Shown here: positions 1-7,053 of the stretch, piece by piece
How positions within the stretch are numbered: position 1 is the first letter of the stretch
Layout: the number at the start of each line of letters is the position of its first letter
From: Bacteroidota bacterium
GTDB lineage: Bacteria > Bacteroidota > Bacteroidia > Bacteroidales > Lentimicrobiaceae
Direction of reading: 5' to 3'
Assembly: GCA_023441805.1 (NCBI GenBank)
Contig: JAEZNO010000030.1
Span: forward strand, 1-14,986
Length of the DNA stretch: 14,986 nucleotides
The notes under the pieces: model-generated
The model's input: the letters and a program-made list of their open reading frames with translations, nothing else
The model's database searches: none
Told to the model about the DNA's origin: nothing
Position numbers and translations under genes: made by a program

Positions 1-120
1 CCTCCAGCTTCTTTCAGATTCTGCCTCACGGCAGACACCCTTGCTCTTGGCTAATGGTTGGTGGCTAAAAACCCCCATAAAGGACTTTCACCTTCAAGTT
101 ATTAATCATGCACGGCACAC
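1..120 (-). mobile_element. Group II intron, 5' end of domain I (probably class IIC), truncated by window edge
   Basis: Read on the minus strand from 120 to 1, this is the start of a group II intron, a self-splicing ribozyme that moves with its own reverse transcriptase. It opens with GTGTGCCGTGCATG, the group II 5' end type (GUGYG), and continues with GGTGAAAGTCC, then AGCC, then GCAAGGGTGTC, a TCTGCC/GGCAGA stem with loop GTGA, then AATCTGAAAGAAGC. These blocks occur in the same order in the Oceanobacillus iheyensis class IIC intron as I remember it. The rest, including any reverse transcriptase gene and the 3' end, lies left of the window. The predicted 5' splice site is between 121 and 120, directly after the T-tract of a terminator, the usual landing place of class IIC introns. 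An open frame at 41-289 across this RNA and the tRNA is not a gene. Confidence 0.82.
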
Positions 121-153
121 AAAAAAAGAGACCATGCAATTAAGCAGGCCTCT
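121..153 (-). terminator. Rho-independent terminator downstream of tRNA-Leu
   Basis: On the minus strand AGAGGCC-TGC pairs with GCA-GGTCTCT around the loop TTAATT. There is one bulged T and one G-T pair, and the stem is followed by seven T residues. It ends transcription of tRNA-Leu. The group II intron starts at the base right after the T-tract, so this terminator probably also served as the intron's target. Confidence 0.85.
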
Positions 154-170
154 CATTTACTTTATTTATG

Positions 171-254
171 TACCCCGGACCGGAATCGAACCGGTACGAG
201 CTTTCGCTCATCGGTTTTTGAGACCGACGCGTCTACCTATTCCGCCACCAGGGC
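171..254 (-). tRNA. tRNA-Leu (anticodon CAA)
   Basis: The minus strand folds into an 84-base class II tRNA. The acceptor stem GCCCTGG (254-248) pairs with CCGGGGT (178-172), allowing G-T pairs, and A is the discriminator at 171. The anticodon arm is TCGGT-CTCAAAA-ACCGA, with loop bases CAA as the anticodon, which reads the Leu codon TTG. A variable arm with the stem GAGC-GAAA-GCTC follows, typical of Leu and Ser tRNAs. The T arm is ACCGG-TTCGATT-CCGGT. The 3' CCA is not encoded and must be added after transcription. Confidence 0.95.
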
Positions 255-264
255 AAACGGATTG

Positions 265-272
265 CAAAGATA
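265..272 (-). promoter_or_regulatory. -7 element of the tRNA-Leu promoter
   Basis: The minus strand reads TATCTTTG, an exact match to the Bacteroidota -7 consensus TAnnTTTG, ending 10 bases before the mature tRNA 5' end. Transcription would start about 4-6 bases upstream of the tRNA. No clear -33 TTG is seen at the usual spacing. Confidence 0.55.
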
Positions 273-303
273 TGAAATTATTGATTTGAATGTATGGGCT
301 ATT

Positions 304-918
304 TCACTTTCTTCCAAAATCAGCAGCTATTTCTCCCCACTGCAATGTGTGCCATTTAAGTACAGGGTTTTCATACGAATTATTCTTCAGCCAGTTCTCG
401 GCTCTTTCAATTAATTCGAATAGAATGGCGTTTTGTTTTGTCTTAACAAGTTTGGTATTGGCTTTTTTATCCTTAACCCATTTAATTGCAGTCATTGAAT
501 CACTATACACAGGGATGTTCAAACCTCTTTGTTTGAGGAATCCCAAACCGTGTACTATGGCAAGAAATTCGCCTATATTGACGGTTCCCTGAGGAAAAGG
601 ACCCTGATGAAACAGCAATTTCTTACTTGCAGTATCAACTCCCTGATATTCCATGTCTCCGGGATTTCCTGAACATGCTGCATCAACTGAGATACTTGGC
701 GTAACAGGTTTTCCTGCACTTGCAGCAGTTATTTTCGTAGTGGCCTTAAAAATGCGCGGAGGACCTGAAGCAAGTGCATTAACAGCTTCATTTTCTGATT
801 CATAAGCTTTATAACGTGCACCATCGAATCCCTTTATCTGCGCCTCACAATCCTTCCAATTGTAGAAAATGCCCGGTTGCCTTCCTTTCCAAACTACGTA
901 ATACTTTTGTTTTGCCAT
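304..918 (-). CDS. rnhA: Ribonuclease H (type HI) with N-terminal viroplasmin-like domain
   Basis: The product degrades the RNA strand of RNA-DNA hybrids in the cytoplasm, for example R-loops and replication primers. Residues about 5-47 (YYVVWKGRQPGIFYNW...) form the hybrid-binding (Cauli_VI/RHBD) domain found at the N-terminus of many RNases HI, including eukaryotic ones. Residues about 75-204 are the RNase H fold. The metal-binding acidic residues are visible as D79 (SVDAAC), E117 (GEFLAI), D140 (YSDSMTAI), E196 and D200 (WGEIAADFGRK). The end WGEIxADxGRK is the form seen in Bacillus halodurans RNase H. At 204 residues it is normal for the two-domain form. The gene is divergent from gldH and has its own -7 box. 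The ATG start is preceded by TTAAGGA, a plausible ribosome site. Function is confident. Confidence 0.93.
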   Translation of the reverse strand: MAKQKYYVVWKGRQPGIFYNWKDCEAQIKGFDGARYKAYESENEAVNALASGPPRIFKATTKITAASAGKPVTPSISVDAACSGNPGDMEYQGVDTASKKLLFHQGPFPQGTVNIGEFLAIVHGLGFLKQRGLNIPVYSDSMTAIKWVKDKKANTKLVKTKQNAILFELIERAENWLKNNSYENPVLKWHTLQWGEIAADFGRK

Positions 919-937
919 TCCTTAAAATTCTAATATG

Positions 938-945
938 CAAAAATA
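938..945 (-). promoter_or_regulatory. Candidate -7 element for rnhA
   Basis: The minus strand reads TATTTTTG, which fits TAnnTTTG, 19 bases upstream of the rnhA ATG. That leaves a leader of about a dozen bases. A -33 TTG at the usual distance is not evident. Confidence 0.4.
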
Positions 946-966
946 CGAAGTCACAGCTCTGTTTTG

Positions 967-974
967 TATTTTTG
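967..974 (+). promoter_or_regulatory. Candidate -7 element for the gldH-like gene
   Basis: TATTTTTG fits TAnnTTTG and lies 17 bases upstream of the chosen ATG at 992. It is the same octamer as the candidate rnhA box on the other strand, 21 bases away. No good -33 element is visible. Confidence 0.4.
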
Positions 975-991
975 TTTCGAAAGGATTAAAT

Positions 992-1453
992 ATGCGCCGC
1001 TTTCTATTTATCGTTATCATAACAGTTATCGGGTTATCGGGATGCTCAAAAAGGAATATCTATCGTGAGTTCCACAAATTTGACAACTACACCTGGAATC
1101 GCTTCGATAAGGTGGTCTATAATATGGACATAAAAACCGGTGATGTTAATGCTGAAATCATCCTATCGGTACGTTACCTTGAGCAATTTCCTTATGAAGA
1201 AATTCCTATTCAGGCAATTTTAAATACACCGTCAGGGGAAGAACGTATAATTGAGCACACCATCAAGATTAAAGATGAAAAGGGAAATTTCAAGGGTGAA
1301 GTTGCAGGGAGTTATTGGGATCTTGATGAGGTTCTTTGGAAAAGTTTCTACTTCAATCAGGCAGGTAAATACTCTATTGAAATTGAGAATATTAATCCAT
1401 ACATGGGAATCCCCGGAATTGTTGACCTGGGATTGACTGTTAAGAGAAAATGA
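992..1453 (+). CDS. gldH: GldH-family lipoprotein (gliding motility / type IX secretion associated)
   Basis: This is a predicted lipoprotein of 153 residues. The start at 992 is preferred over an upstream ATG at 935: it puts a compact signal peptide (RRFLFIVIITVIGLSGC) at the N-terminus with lipobox LSGC and the lipidated Cys at residue 18, follows AAGGATT at 981-987, and leaves room for the -7 box at 967. The body carries the GldH pattern: an early Trp-containing segment (YTWNRFDKVVYNMD), a central SVRYLEQFPYEEIPIQAIL, a TPSGEE turn, a DEKGNFKGE loop and the terminal PGIVDLGLTVK. GldH is a membrane-associated lipoprotein required for gliding in Flavobacterium. Homologs are widespread in non-gliding Bacteroidota, where their role is unclear. 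The assignment rests on pattern memory, so the name is likely but not certain. Confidence 0.7.
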   Translation: MRRFLFIVIITVIGLSGCSKRNIYREFHKFDNYTWNRFDKVVYNMDIKTGDVNAEIILSVRYLEQFPYEEIPIQAILNTPSGEERIIEHTIKIKDEKGNFKGEVAGSYWDLDEVLWKSFYFNQAGKYSIEIENINPYMGIPGIVDLGLTVKRK

Positions 1454-1454
1454 T

Positions 1455-1913
1455 TCATTCTCCTAATTGTTTGTAAATCTTTTGCGTGAAATTCATGGGA
1501 GGTTTTCTTTTTCGTGATCCGTAAGTAAGATAAAATGCCATCCAAACCATCAGTACAAATCCCGTTAGGACTAATCCGTATCCGGTGTATAAAGATGAAA
1601 AGGTAAGAAGTATATTTTCCTGAGGATCATCCTCTTTGTATATCACTGTGATTTGTTCACCGATGTCGAATACTGCATTCAAGGAAGAGTAAGTTTTATA
1701 TTGCTTTCCATTTGCTTTAAAACTAACGATGGATATATTACTTATACCGGGCATCCTATCATTTCGTGCATTTCCCTTGATCATATCATATTCTACTACA
1801 GTACCTACTACCCTTTTACCAAAAAGTAAAAGTTTCGCATTATGTGAAAGTGGCAGTAATAAAATTAAAATTAGAATAAGGTAAAAAAGAGGAGTGCTGA
1901 TGTAAAAGCGCAT
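1455..1913 (-). CDS. Two-TM membrane protein, DUF3592-like
   Basis: Function is unknown. The 152-residue protein has a membrane segment at about residues 5-23, a polar beta-rich domain at about 34-98 (GTVVEYDMIKG..., FKANGKQYKTYSS, FDIGEQITVIYKEDDP) and a second membrane segment at about 107-131, then a basic tail. This layout and the signature in which a parameter-like 'G..V.V.Y...DP' strand precedes the second helix are those of DUF3592 proteins. It follows ribF with one base between the genes, so it is probably the last gene of the asd–ribF transcript. Its stop is one base from the convergent gldH stop. The family call is inferred from layout and motif. Confidence 0.72.
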   Translation of the reverse strand: MRFYISTPLFYLILILILLLPLSHNAKLLLFGKRVVGTVVEYDMIKGNARNDRMPGISNISIVSFKANGKQYKTYSSLNAVFDIGEQITVIYKEDDPQENILLTFSSLYTGYGLVLTGFVLMVWMAFYLTYGSRKRKPPMNFTQKIYKQLGE

Positions 1914-1914
1914 A

Positions 1915-2832
1915 TCATTTATTTAAAACTCTCAAGGTATCGGCCATGTCGATCTTTAACTGGTCTTTGAGTGCATCAAGGTCATTAAATCTCTTCTCAT
2001 CACGTAGCCGGTCAATAAGTTTTAACGTCAATTTCTCATAATAAATTTCCTTATCGAAATCAAAAATATTGGCTTCAATAGTGAATTTATGAACATCAAG
2101 GGTTGGGCGGAAACCAACATTTGTCATGCTGAAATACTCTTTACCGTTGTATTCAACAATAGATGCGTATACGCCCATCGCAGGTATCAATTTATGATCA
2201 TCCTCAACATAGATATTTGCAGTTGGGTATCCAAGTCGTCTTCCTATCTGATTTCCGCGAACCACAGTGCCGGTTAACGAATAAGGTTCACCAAGTAATC
2301 GGCCTGCCTCCTTTACGGCACCTTTTGTTATCAGACTTCTTATGTATGATGAACTAACCTTATTTTCTCTCTCTTCAACTGCAGGAATATTGACCACCTT
2401 AAAACCATATGTAACTGCTAAAGCTTCAAGTACATTAATATCACCTTCTCTGTTTCGGCCAAAACCATGGTCGTATCCAATAATAATCATGGAGGGATTT
2501 ATCAGATCGACTAACATTTTGATGAATTCCTCAGCCTTAATATCAGAAAATGCAATGGTGAAGGGAATTTCTATCAGATAATCTATTCCTAGACTTTCTA
2601 TTATGCTTCGTTTCTCATCTCTTGTGTTCAGTAGTTTAACTTCCTGTCCGAGAACAATTCGTGGATGCGGATAAAAAGTCACTACTGCACTATGGAAACT
2701 TCCGGCTATAGCTTCATCTACAACTCTTTTTAGGATTAAGCGATGACCTATGTGAATACCATCAAAGGTGCCGATTGTTATAACCGGCCTGTTTAGATTG
2801 TGAGGAATTGTGATATCGCTGATGATTTTCAC
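1915..2832 (-). CDS. ribF: Bifunctional riboflavin kinase / FAD synthetase
   Basis: The enzyme phosphorylates riboflavin to FMN, then adenylates FMN to FAD. The N-terminal FAD synthetase module (about residues 14-175) shows the nucleotidyltransferase motif GTFDGIHIGH (21-30), FYPHP (53-57), GYDHGFGRNREG (119-130) and SSSYIRSL (160-167). The C-terminal riboflavin kinase module shows GRRLGYPTAN (197-206) with the Thr/Asn that bind metal and phosphate, and the presumed catalytic E253 in TIEANIFDF. At 305 residues it is normal for the family. The ATG start lies 8 bases downstream of the asd stop, which suggests translational coupling. I see no FMN riboswitch upstream; the operon leader is only about 60 bases. 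Confidence 0.95.
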   Translation of the reverse strand: MKIISDITIPHNLNRPVITIGTFDGIHIGHRLILKRVVDEAIAGSFHSAVVTFYPHPRIVLGQEVKLLNTRDEKRSIIESLGIDYLIEIPFTIAFSDIKAEEFIKMLVDLINPSMIIIGYDHGFGRNREGDINVLEALAVTYGFKVVNIPAVEERENKVSSSYIRSLITKGAVKEAGRLLGEPYSLTGTVVRGNQIGRRLGYPTANIYVEDDHKLIPAMGVYASIVEYNGKEYFSMTNVGFRPTLDVHKFTIEANIFDFDKEIYYEKLTLKLIDRLRDEKRFNDLDALKDQLKIDMADTLRVLNK

Positions 2833-2840
2833 AACAGATG

Positions 2841-3848
2841 TTATACTTTAATAAACTCTTTCCCTATCAATAAAGCAGCAATCTGTACAGCATTGGTGGC
2901 TGCACCTTTCCGTAAATTATCCGATACAACCCATATATTCAGACCATTGGGTACTGACTCATCCCTTCTGATTCTTCCCACAAAAACTTCATCCCTTCCC
3001 TCAGTATACAGGGGCATCGGATAAACCGCCCTGTCGATATCATCCTGAATTACGATTCCACTTGATTTTGAAAGTACTGAAAGTACATCATCAATCTCAA
3101 AAGGATTGTTAAATTCAATATTTACCGATTCGGAATGACCACCTGTAACAGGCACACGAACAACTGTTGCTGTTACGGCAATGGATTGGTCTCTCATGAT
3201 TTTCCTGGTTTCATTAACCAGCTTAATTTCTTCGGTAGTATAACCGTTATTGGTAAATACTCCTCCATGAGGCAACACATTCAGGTCGATTGGATGAGGA
3301 TATACTTTTACTCCGCTAATACCCTGTCGCTCCTGCATTAATTGTGTCAGGGCCTTTGCACCTGTACCTGTAACACTTTGATAGGTTGAGATTACTATCC
3401 TTTTAATGCTATACTTTTCGTGAAGCGGGGCAAGGGCAACAACCAACTGAATTGTACTGCAATTAGGATTAGCTATAATCTTATGCGAAGCTGTTATCAC
3501 ATCACCATTTACTTCAGGAACAACTAAAGGTACATCATCTTCCATGCGCCATGCAGAAGAATTGTCTATAACAATACTACCCTGTTTAGCAAACAGAGGT
3601 GCATATTCTCTCGACACATCTGATCCTGCTGAGAATAGTGCAATATCCGGTTTCCCGGTCAATGCATCCTGAATGCTGCAAACTTTATATACTGAGTTGT
3701 TGAACCTGATATCCTTCCCAACTGATTTCTCAGATGCAGCCGGTAGTATACTTTCAATTGAAGATGCCGGTATATACTTACCTTCATTTAATACCCTTAT
3801 CATTTCGCTTCCTACAAGTCCGGTAGCTCCTATAACTGCGATCTTCAT
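2841..3848 (-). CDS. asd: Aspartate-semialdehyde dehydrogenase
   Basis: The enzyme reduces L-aspartyl-4-phosphate to L-aspartate-4-semialdehyde with NADPH, the branch point toward lysine, diaminopimelate, methionine and threonine. The Rossmann motif GATGLVG is at residues 7-13. The catalytic Cys130 lies in NPNCSTIQ. Substrate Arg231 and the general base His238 lie in RVPVTGGHSES. The C-terminal block RRDESVPNGLNIWVVSDNL is family-typical. The length of 335 residues is normal. It heads the asd–ribF–DUF3592 operon and is divergent from the lamin-tail gene. Pairing of asd with ribF is a matter of gene order, not a shared pathway. Confidence 0.96.
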   Translation of the reverse strand: MKIAVIGATGLVGSEMIRVLNEGKYIPASSIESILPAASEKSVGKDIRFNNSVYKVCSIQDALTGKPDIALFSAGSDVSREYAPLFAKQGSIVIDNSSAWRMEDDVPLVVPEVNGDVITASHKIIANPNCSTIQLVVALAPLHEKYSIKRIVISTYQSVTGTGAKALTQLMQERQGISGVKVYPHPIDLNVLPHGGVFTNNGYTTEEIKLVNETRKIMRDQSIAVTATVVRVPVTGGHSESVNIEFNNPFEIDDVLSVLSKSSGIVIQDDIDRAVYPMPLYTEGRDEVFVGRIRRDESVPNGLNIWVVSDNLRKGAATNAVQIAALLIGKEFIKV

Positions 3849-3912
3849 GAAATTATAATTTGTGTTGATTTAAAAGTGACTTATATCAATGTTAGATAAA
3901 CGAAATTCAGCG

Positions 3913-3920
3913 CAAAAATA
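3913..3920 (-). promoter_or_regulatory. Candidate -7 element for the asd operon
   Basis: The minus strand reads TATTTTTG, fitting TAnnTTTG, 64 bases upstream of the asd ATG and predicting a leader of about 57-60 bases. The -33 region has no clear TTG. No hairpin or peptide suggesting attenuation is seen in the short leader. Confidence 0.4.
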
Positions 3921-3958
3921 GTTATAAACATGCTTTCTTAATCAGTAATAATAAAGCA

Positions 3959-3989
3959 TTGACCGGCTGTAGATATTTAATTACCTTTA
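3959..3989 (+). promoter_or_regulatory. Promoter of the lamin-tail gene (TTG-N20-TACCTTTA)
   Basis: A -33 TTG at 3959-3961 and a -7 element TACCTTTA at 3982-3989 (one mismatch to TAnnTTTG) are 20 bases apart, the usual Bacteroidota spacing. The predicted start near 3996 leaves a leader of about 14 bases before the ATG at 4010. Confidence 0.5.
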
Positions 3990-4009
3990 TTCCGTCAATT
4001 CCCTCGGTC

Positions 4010-5776
4010 ATGAAACTCATCTTACTACTGTCGCTACTACCTTTCATTTGTCTTTCACAGGCAAACGAATATTCTAATGATTATCTTCAAAAGTCTGGCA
4101 ATCAAAACGTAAAGACATTCGATATTTTGATTAATGAGATAATGGCTGATCCTAATCCTCCTGTTGATCTGCCCGAATGTGAATACCTCGAATTCTACAA
4201 CCGTTCTGCTCAATCTGTTGATTTGTCAGGTTGGTGCCTCGTTATTGGTGAAAGTCGTAAAGCTCTACCTCCAATTATCATTGAGGCAAACGGTTTTTGT
4301 ATCATTACCGGCAAGAATGATACAGTAATGAACGATTTTGGCAAAGTAATTCTGATGTCAGGATTTGAACTGAAGAACAGTGGTAACATGCTGACCCTGA
4401 CTAATGAAACCGGCAAAGTTATACATGCTGTACACTATGAAGATTCGTGGTATGACGATCATTTCAGAGAAAATGGCGGATGGTCACTTGAGTTAATCGA
4501 TCCCCAAAATCCATGTGGTGGAAGTGATAACTGGCGGGCTTCGATCGATCAGTCGGGAGGCACTCCCGGAAGGCAAAACTCGATAATGAGCTCCAATATT
4601 GATGACCGTGCCCCTTCTGTAAGTTTTCTTTCGATCCCATCAAATAATTCACTTACTATACATTTCGATGAACCAATGGATAGTATTTCGTTAGCTAAAC
4701 CATCAGCTTTTCAAGTTGAGCGGGATGGCGAACCGGGCAACTCTTTTGCTATTCCTTATATTTCGAAACCACTGGCACCACTCTATGATGAAGTAACACT
4801 AACCTTTGACGAAGAATTTGAAGAAAATATGTGGTATTCATTGACAGTGAATGACACAATCACTGATTGCAGCGGCAATCAGGTACTCTTAGGATCGAAT
4901 TACAGGTTTGCCTTACCATATGATGATTTGTCGACAGGTATAATCATCAACGAAATATTATATGACCCTTACGCATATAGTGCTGAATTTATTGAGATTT
5001 ATAACCGCACTGATACGGCCTTTCATTTAAAAGACCTTATGCTTGTAACTCTCGATAATGTTACAGGTTCAATAGATAAGACGTCTGATATTACTGAAAC
5101 ACAACGATTATTTATGCCGGGAGAATTTCTTGTTTTAACCGACAATCCTCAGGCTGTAAGGAAAGAGTACTTTACCCCAAATCCCAAAGCATTTATTAAG
5201 ATGTCGGATTTCCCTTCACTTGCTAACTCAGGAGGAACTATAGCCCTTGCAACCCAATCAGGGCAAATAATTGACCGGTTGCAGTACAGTGATGATTTGC
5301 ACTTTGCACTATTGCATACTACCAAAGGAGTATCGCTTGAGAGAGTAAACCCTGGAAAGGCAACTAATGAACCAGGCAATTGGCATTCTGCCTCGCAAAG
5401 TTGTGGATTTGCGACTCCGGGTTATATTAACTCACAGTTTATGAATCCAGGTAAAGGAGCAGATGAGACAATAACAGTCCGTCCAAAGACTTTCTCACCC
5501 GATAATGATGGTTATAATGATCAGTTGACAATTATATACAAACATGCTGAGCCTGGTGGTTTGCTCACAATAAGGATTTTTAGTTCAAACGGTTATCCGG
5601 TAAAATTCCTTACAGGAAATTATCTGGCAGGTACCGAAAATACATTTATTTGGGATGGAATAACTGACGACGGAGGGAAAGCTCCTGCCGGGGTTTATAT
5701 TGTTCTCACCGAAGTTCTTGATGTTGATGGCACTGTTAAATCATATAAGAACGTGGCAATAGTTGCAAGCCGGTAA
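4010..5776 (+). CDS. Secreted protein with two lamin-tail domains and a C-terminal Ig-like domain
   Basis: A 588-residue exported protein of unknown function. The start at 4010 is chosen because it gives a clean signal peptide (MKLILLLSLLPFICLSQA); the frame extends upstream only to a TTG that overlaps the predicted promoter. Domains, counted from this start: lamin-tail domain 1 at about 36-179 (ILINEIMADPNPP, EYLEFYN, DLSGW); a bacterial Ig-like domain of the SbsA/Big_5 type at about 191-305 (LTIHFDEPMD); lamin-tail domain 2 at about 308-466 (IIINEILYDP, EFIEIYN); and a FlgD-Ig-like or CHU_C-like end at about 488-588 (FSPDNDGYND, IRIFSSNGYPV, WDGITDDGG, PAGVYIVL). Such architecture is common in Bacteroidota surface proteins, many of which are type IX secretion cargo. 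The nearby gldH is compatible with that, but the exact sorting signal is not proven. Confidence 0.87.
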   Translation: MKLILLLSLLPFICLSQANEYSNDYLQKSGNQNVKTFDILINEIMADPNPPVDLPECEYLEFYNRSAQSVDLSGWCLVIGESRKALPPIIIEANGFCIITGKNDTVMNDFGKVILMSGFELKNSGNMLTLTNETGKVIHAVHYEDSWYDDHFRENGGWSLELIDPQNPCGGSDNWRASIDQSGGTPGRQNSIMSSNIDDRAPSVSFLSIPSNNSLTIHFDEPMDSISLAKPSAFQVERDGEPGNSFAIPYISKPLAPLYDEVTLTFDEEFEENMWYSLTVNDTITDCSGNQVLLGSNYRFALPYDDLSTGIIINEILYDPYAYSAEFIEIYNRTDTAFHLKDLMLVTLDNVTGSIDKTSDITETQRLFMPGEFLVLTDNPQAVRKEYFTPNPKAFIKMSDFPSLANSGGTIALATQSGQIIDRLQYSDDLHFALLHTTKGVSLERVNPGKATNEPGNWHSASQSCGFATPGYINSQFMNPGKGADETITVRPKTFSPDNDGYNDQLTIIYKHAEPGGLLTIRIFSSNGYPVKFLTGNYLAGTENTFIWDGITDDGGKAPAGVYIVLTEVLDVDGTVKSYKNVAIVASR

Positions 5777-5853
5777 TTTGTTTAACAAACACTGTATAAT
5801 AACCTATATTAAACATTCTTATTCAACCGGTGTTTATGAGAAAAGGTTAAACT

Positions 5854-6291
5854 ATGAAGAAGAAATGGTTAGCTGCCATAGGTATTCTTGCAATAATTGG
5901 AATCATTGCAGCAGTATTGATTTACATTTTCATTTACAATAAACCACAACCTGATTATTCAAAGATTAAGCCTGATTACACAGTCAATGCTGAGGAACTA
6001 TTCACAGAATTCCAGTCTGATATTTCGACTGCAAGTGCAAAATATACCGGCAAAGTATTGGCTGTTGAAGGGAATCTAAGCTCCATCGAAAAAAGTGATT
6101 CACTCCTTATTGCAGTGTTTGCAATTGATGAAGGTCTGTTTGGAGAAGAGGGAATTCGATTTGCCTTTATTCCTGAACTAACGGCTGAAATAGAATCTAT
6201 TGCACCCGGTACTCCTGTCACTATTAAAGGTTACTGTACCGGTTATAATGATACAGATGTAATCATGGAGCATTGTTCCTTAATGAAATAA
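5854..6291 (+). CDS. Membrane-anchored OB-fold protein (tRNA_anti-like family)
   Basis: A 145-residue protein with one N-terminal membrane helix (about residues 6-28, after MKKK), so the rest should lie outside the cytoplasmic membrane. Residues about 45-145 form a small beta barrel: KYTGKVLAVEGNLSSIEKSDSL, then GIRFAFIPE, then GTPVTIKGYCTGYNDTDVIMEHCSL. This is the pattern of the 'OB-fold, tRNA_anti-like' family common in Bacteroidota, whose function is unknown. Two cysteines (C128 and C141) could form a disulfide outside the membrane. An AAAAGG sequence sits 7 bases before the ATG. It lies between the lamin-tail gene and the YceI gene, with gaps of about 80 bases on each side, so an operon is possible but not shown. 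Confidence 0.8.
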   Translation: MKKKWLAAIGILAIIGIIAAVLIYIFIYNKPQPDYSKIKPDYTVNAEELFTEFQSDISTASAKYTGKVLAVEGNLSSIEKSDSLLIAVFAIDEGLFGEEGIRFAFIPELTAEIESIAPGTPVTIKGYCTGYNDTDVIMEHCSLMK

Positions 6292-6374
6292 ACAATCACT
6301 GTTTTGTTTCTGTTATTAAGCCAAAGATTAAACACTATTGTTAACATCCATTTTATTCAAAATCACACAATCTC

Positions 6375-6929
6375 ATGAAAAAGATAGTTCTCTTCCTGAT
6401 ATCATTTATAACACTGGTCACTGTGGCGGAGGCTCAAAAGTTTATCACAAAAACAGGCTATATCCGTTTCTTCTCAACCACTCCGATGGAAGATATTGAG
6501 GCACATAACCGCCAGGTAAATGCAGCTCTTGATGCCGAAACCGGCGATCTGGTATTTAAAGTACTGATGAAATCATTTCAATTTGAAAAAGCACTGATGC
6601 AAGAGCACTTTAATGAAAACTTTGTTGAATCAGACAAATTTCCAAATTCATCATTCAAAGGAAAAATAACCAACCTGCAGGATATAGATTTCACAAAAAA
6701 CGGGAAGTACGACATAAACATTGAAGGAGACCTGACAATTAAGGATGTTACTAAGAAAATTAATGAGAAAGGAACAATTGAAGTAAATGGGGATAAAATA
6801 AAAGGACTCTCTACATTTTATACTCAGGTTGCTGATTGGAATATTAAAGTGCCGGGGACAGTTGCAGCCAATATTGCTAAGAGCATCCGTGTGGATGTAA
6901 ACGTTGATCTTGAAAAATTTAACAAATAA
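6375..6929 (+). CDS. Secreted YceI-family (lipocalin-like) protein
   Basis: A 184-residue protein with a signal peptide ending near residue 20 (MKKIVLFLISFITLVTVAEA, cut before Q). The mature part matches the YceI fold, an extended beta barrel that binds isoprenoid-type lipids. Visible blocks are GYIRFFSTTPMEDIEAHN, then FKVLMKSFQFEKALMQEHFNENF, FPNSSFKGKI, GDLTIKDVTKKI and the closing RVDVNVDLEKF. YceI proteins are periplasmic in Gram-negative bacteria; the ligand here cannot be told. This version is of the Bacteroidota type, in which the second block reads MKSFQFEKALMQEHFNENFVES. The gene stands alone before a strong terminator. Confidence 0.9.
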   Translation: MKKIVLFLISFITLVTVAEAQKFITKTGYIRFFSTTPMEDIEAHNRQVNAALDAETGDLVFKVLMKSFQFEKALMQEHFNENFVESDKFPNSSFKGKITNLQDIDFTKNGKYDINIEGDLTIKDVTKKINEKGTIEVNGDKIKGLSTFYTQVADWNIKVPGTVAANIAKSIRVDVNVDLEKFNK

Positions 6930-6977
6930 CACAAATCATATAAGACTATAGAGTTAAGATAACCTGATTGTAATGCT

Positions 6978-7025
6978 AAAATGTGTCGGGATGTAGTATG
7001 CTACACCCGGCACATTTTAATTTTT
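6978..7025 (+). terminator. Strong stem-loop terminator after the YceI gene
   Basis: AAAATGTG-T-CGGG-(A)-TGTAG pairs with CTACA-CCCG-G-CACATTTT around a TATG tetraloop. That gives about 18 pairs with one bulged A and one T-G pair. The closing TTTT and the following AATTTTT act as the U-tract on the plus strand. It separates the YceI gene from the ftsX operon. Confidence 0.9.
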
Positions 7026-7027
7026 AT

Positions 7028-7035
7028 TACTTTCG
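7028..7035 (+). promoter_or_regulatory. Weak candidate -7 element for the ftsX operon
   Basis: TACTTTCG matches TAnnTTTG except at one base. It lies just after the terminator and 18 bases before the ftsX ATG. A TTTG at 7049-7052 is too close to the ATG to be the -7 element unless the mRNA is leaderless. Confidence 0.3.
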
Positions 7036-7053
7036 CATCCTATAATCTTTTGT

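Noticed and set aside
41..289. Small open frame on the plus strand across the left edge
   Set aside because: It crosses antisense to the group II intron, the terminator and tRNA-Leu. Its peptide is just the reverse translation of these RNAs.
935..991. Upstream ATG (935) as the gldH start
   Set aside because: It would put 19 extra residues before a compact lipoprotein signal peptide and would place the -7 box inside the coding region.
2833..3960. FMN riboswitch or attenuator controlling ribF or asd
   Set aside because: The gap before ribF is 8 bases and the leader before asd is about 60 bases, with no conserved riboswitch core or leader peptide visible.
3959..4009. TTG at 3959 as the start of the lamin-tail gene
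   Set aside because: It coincides with the -33 element of the predicted promoter. The ATG at 4010 gives a proper signal peptide.
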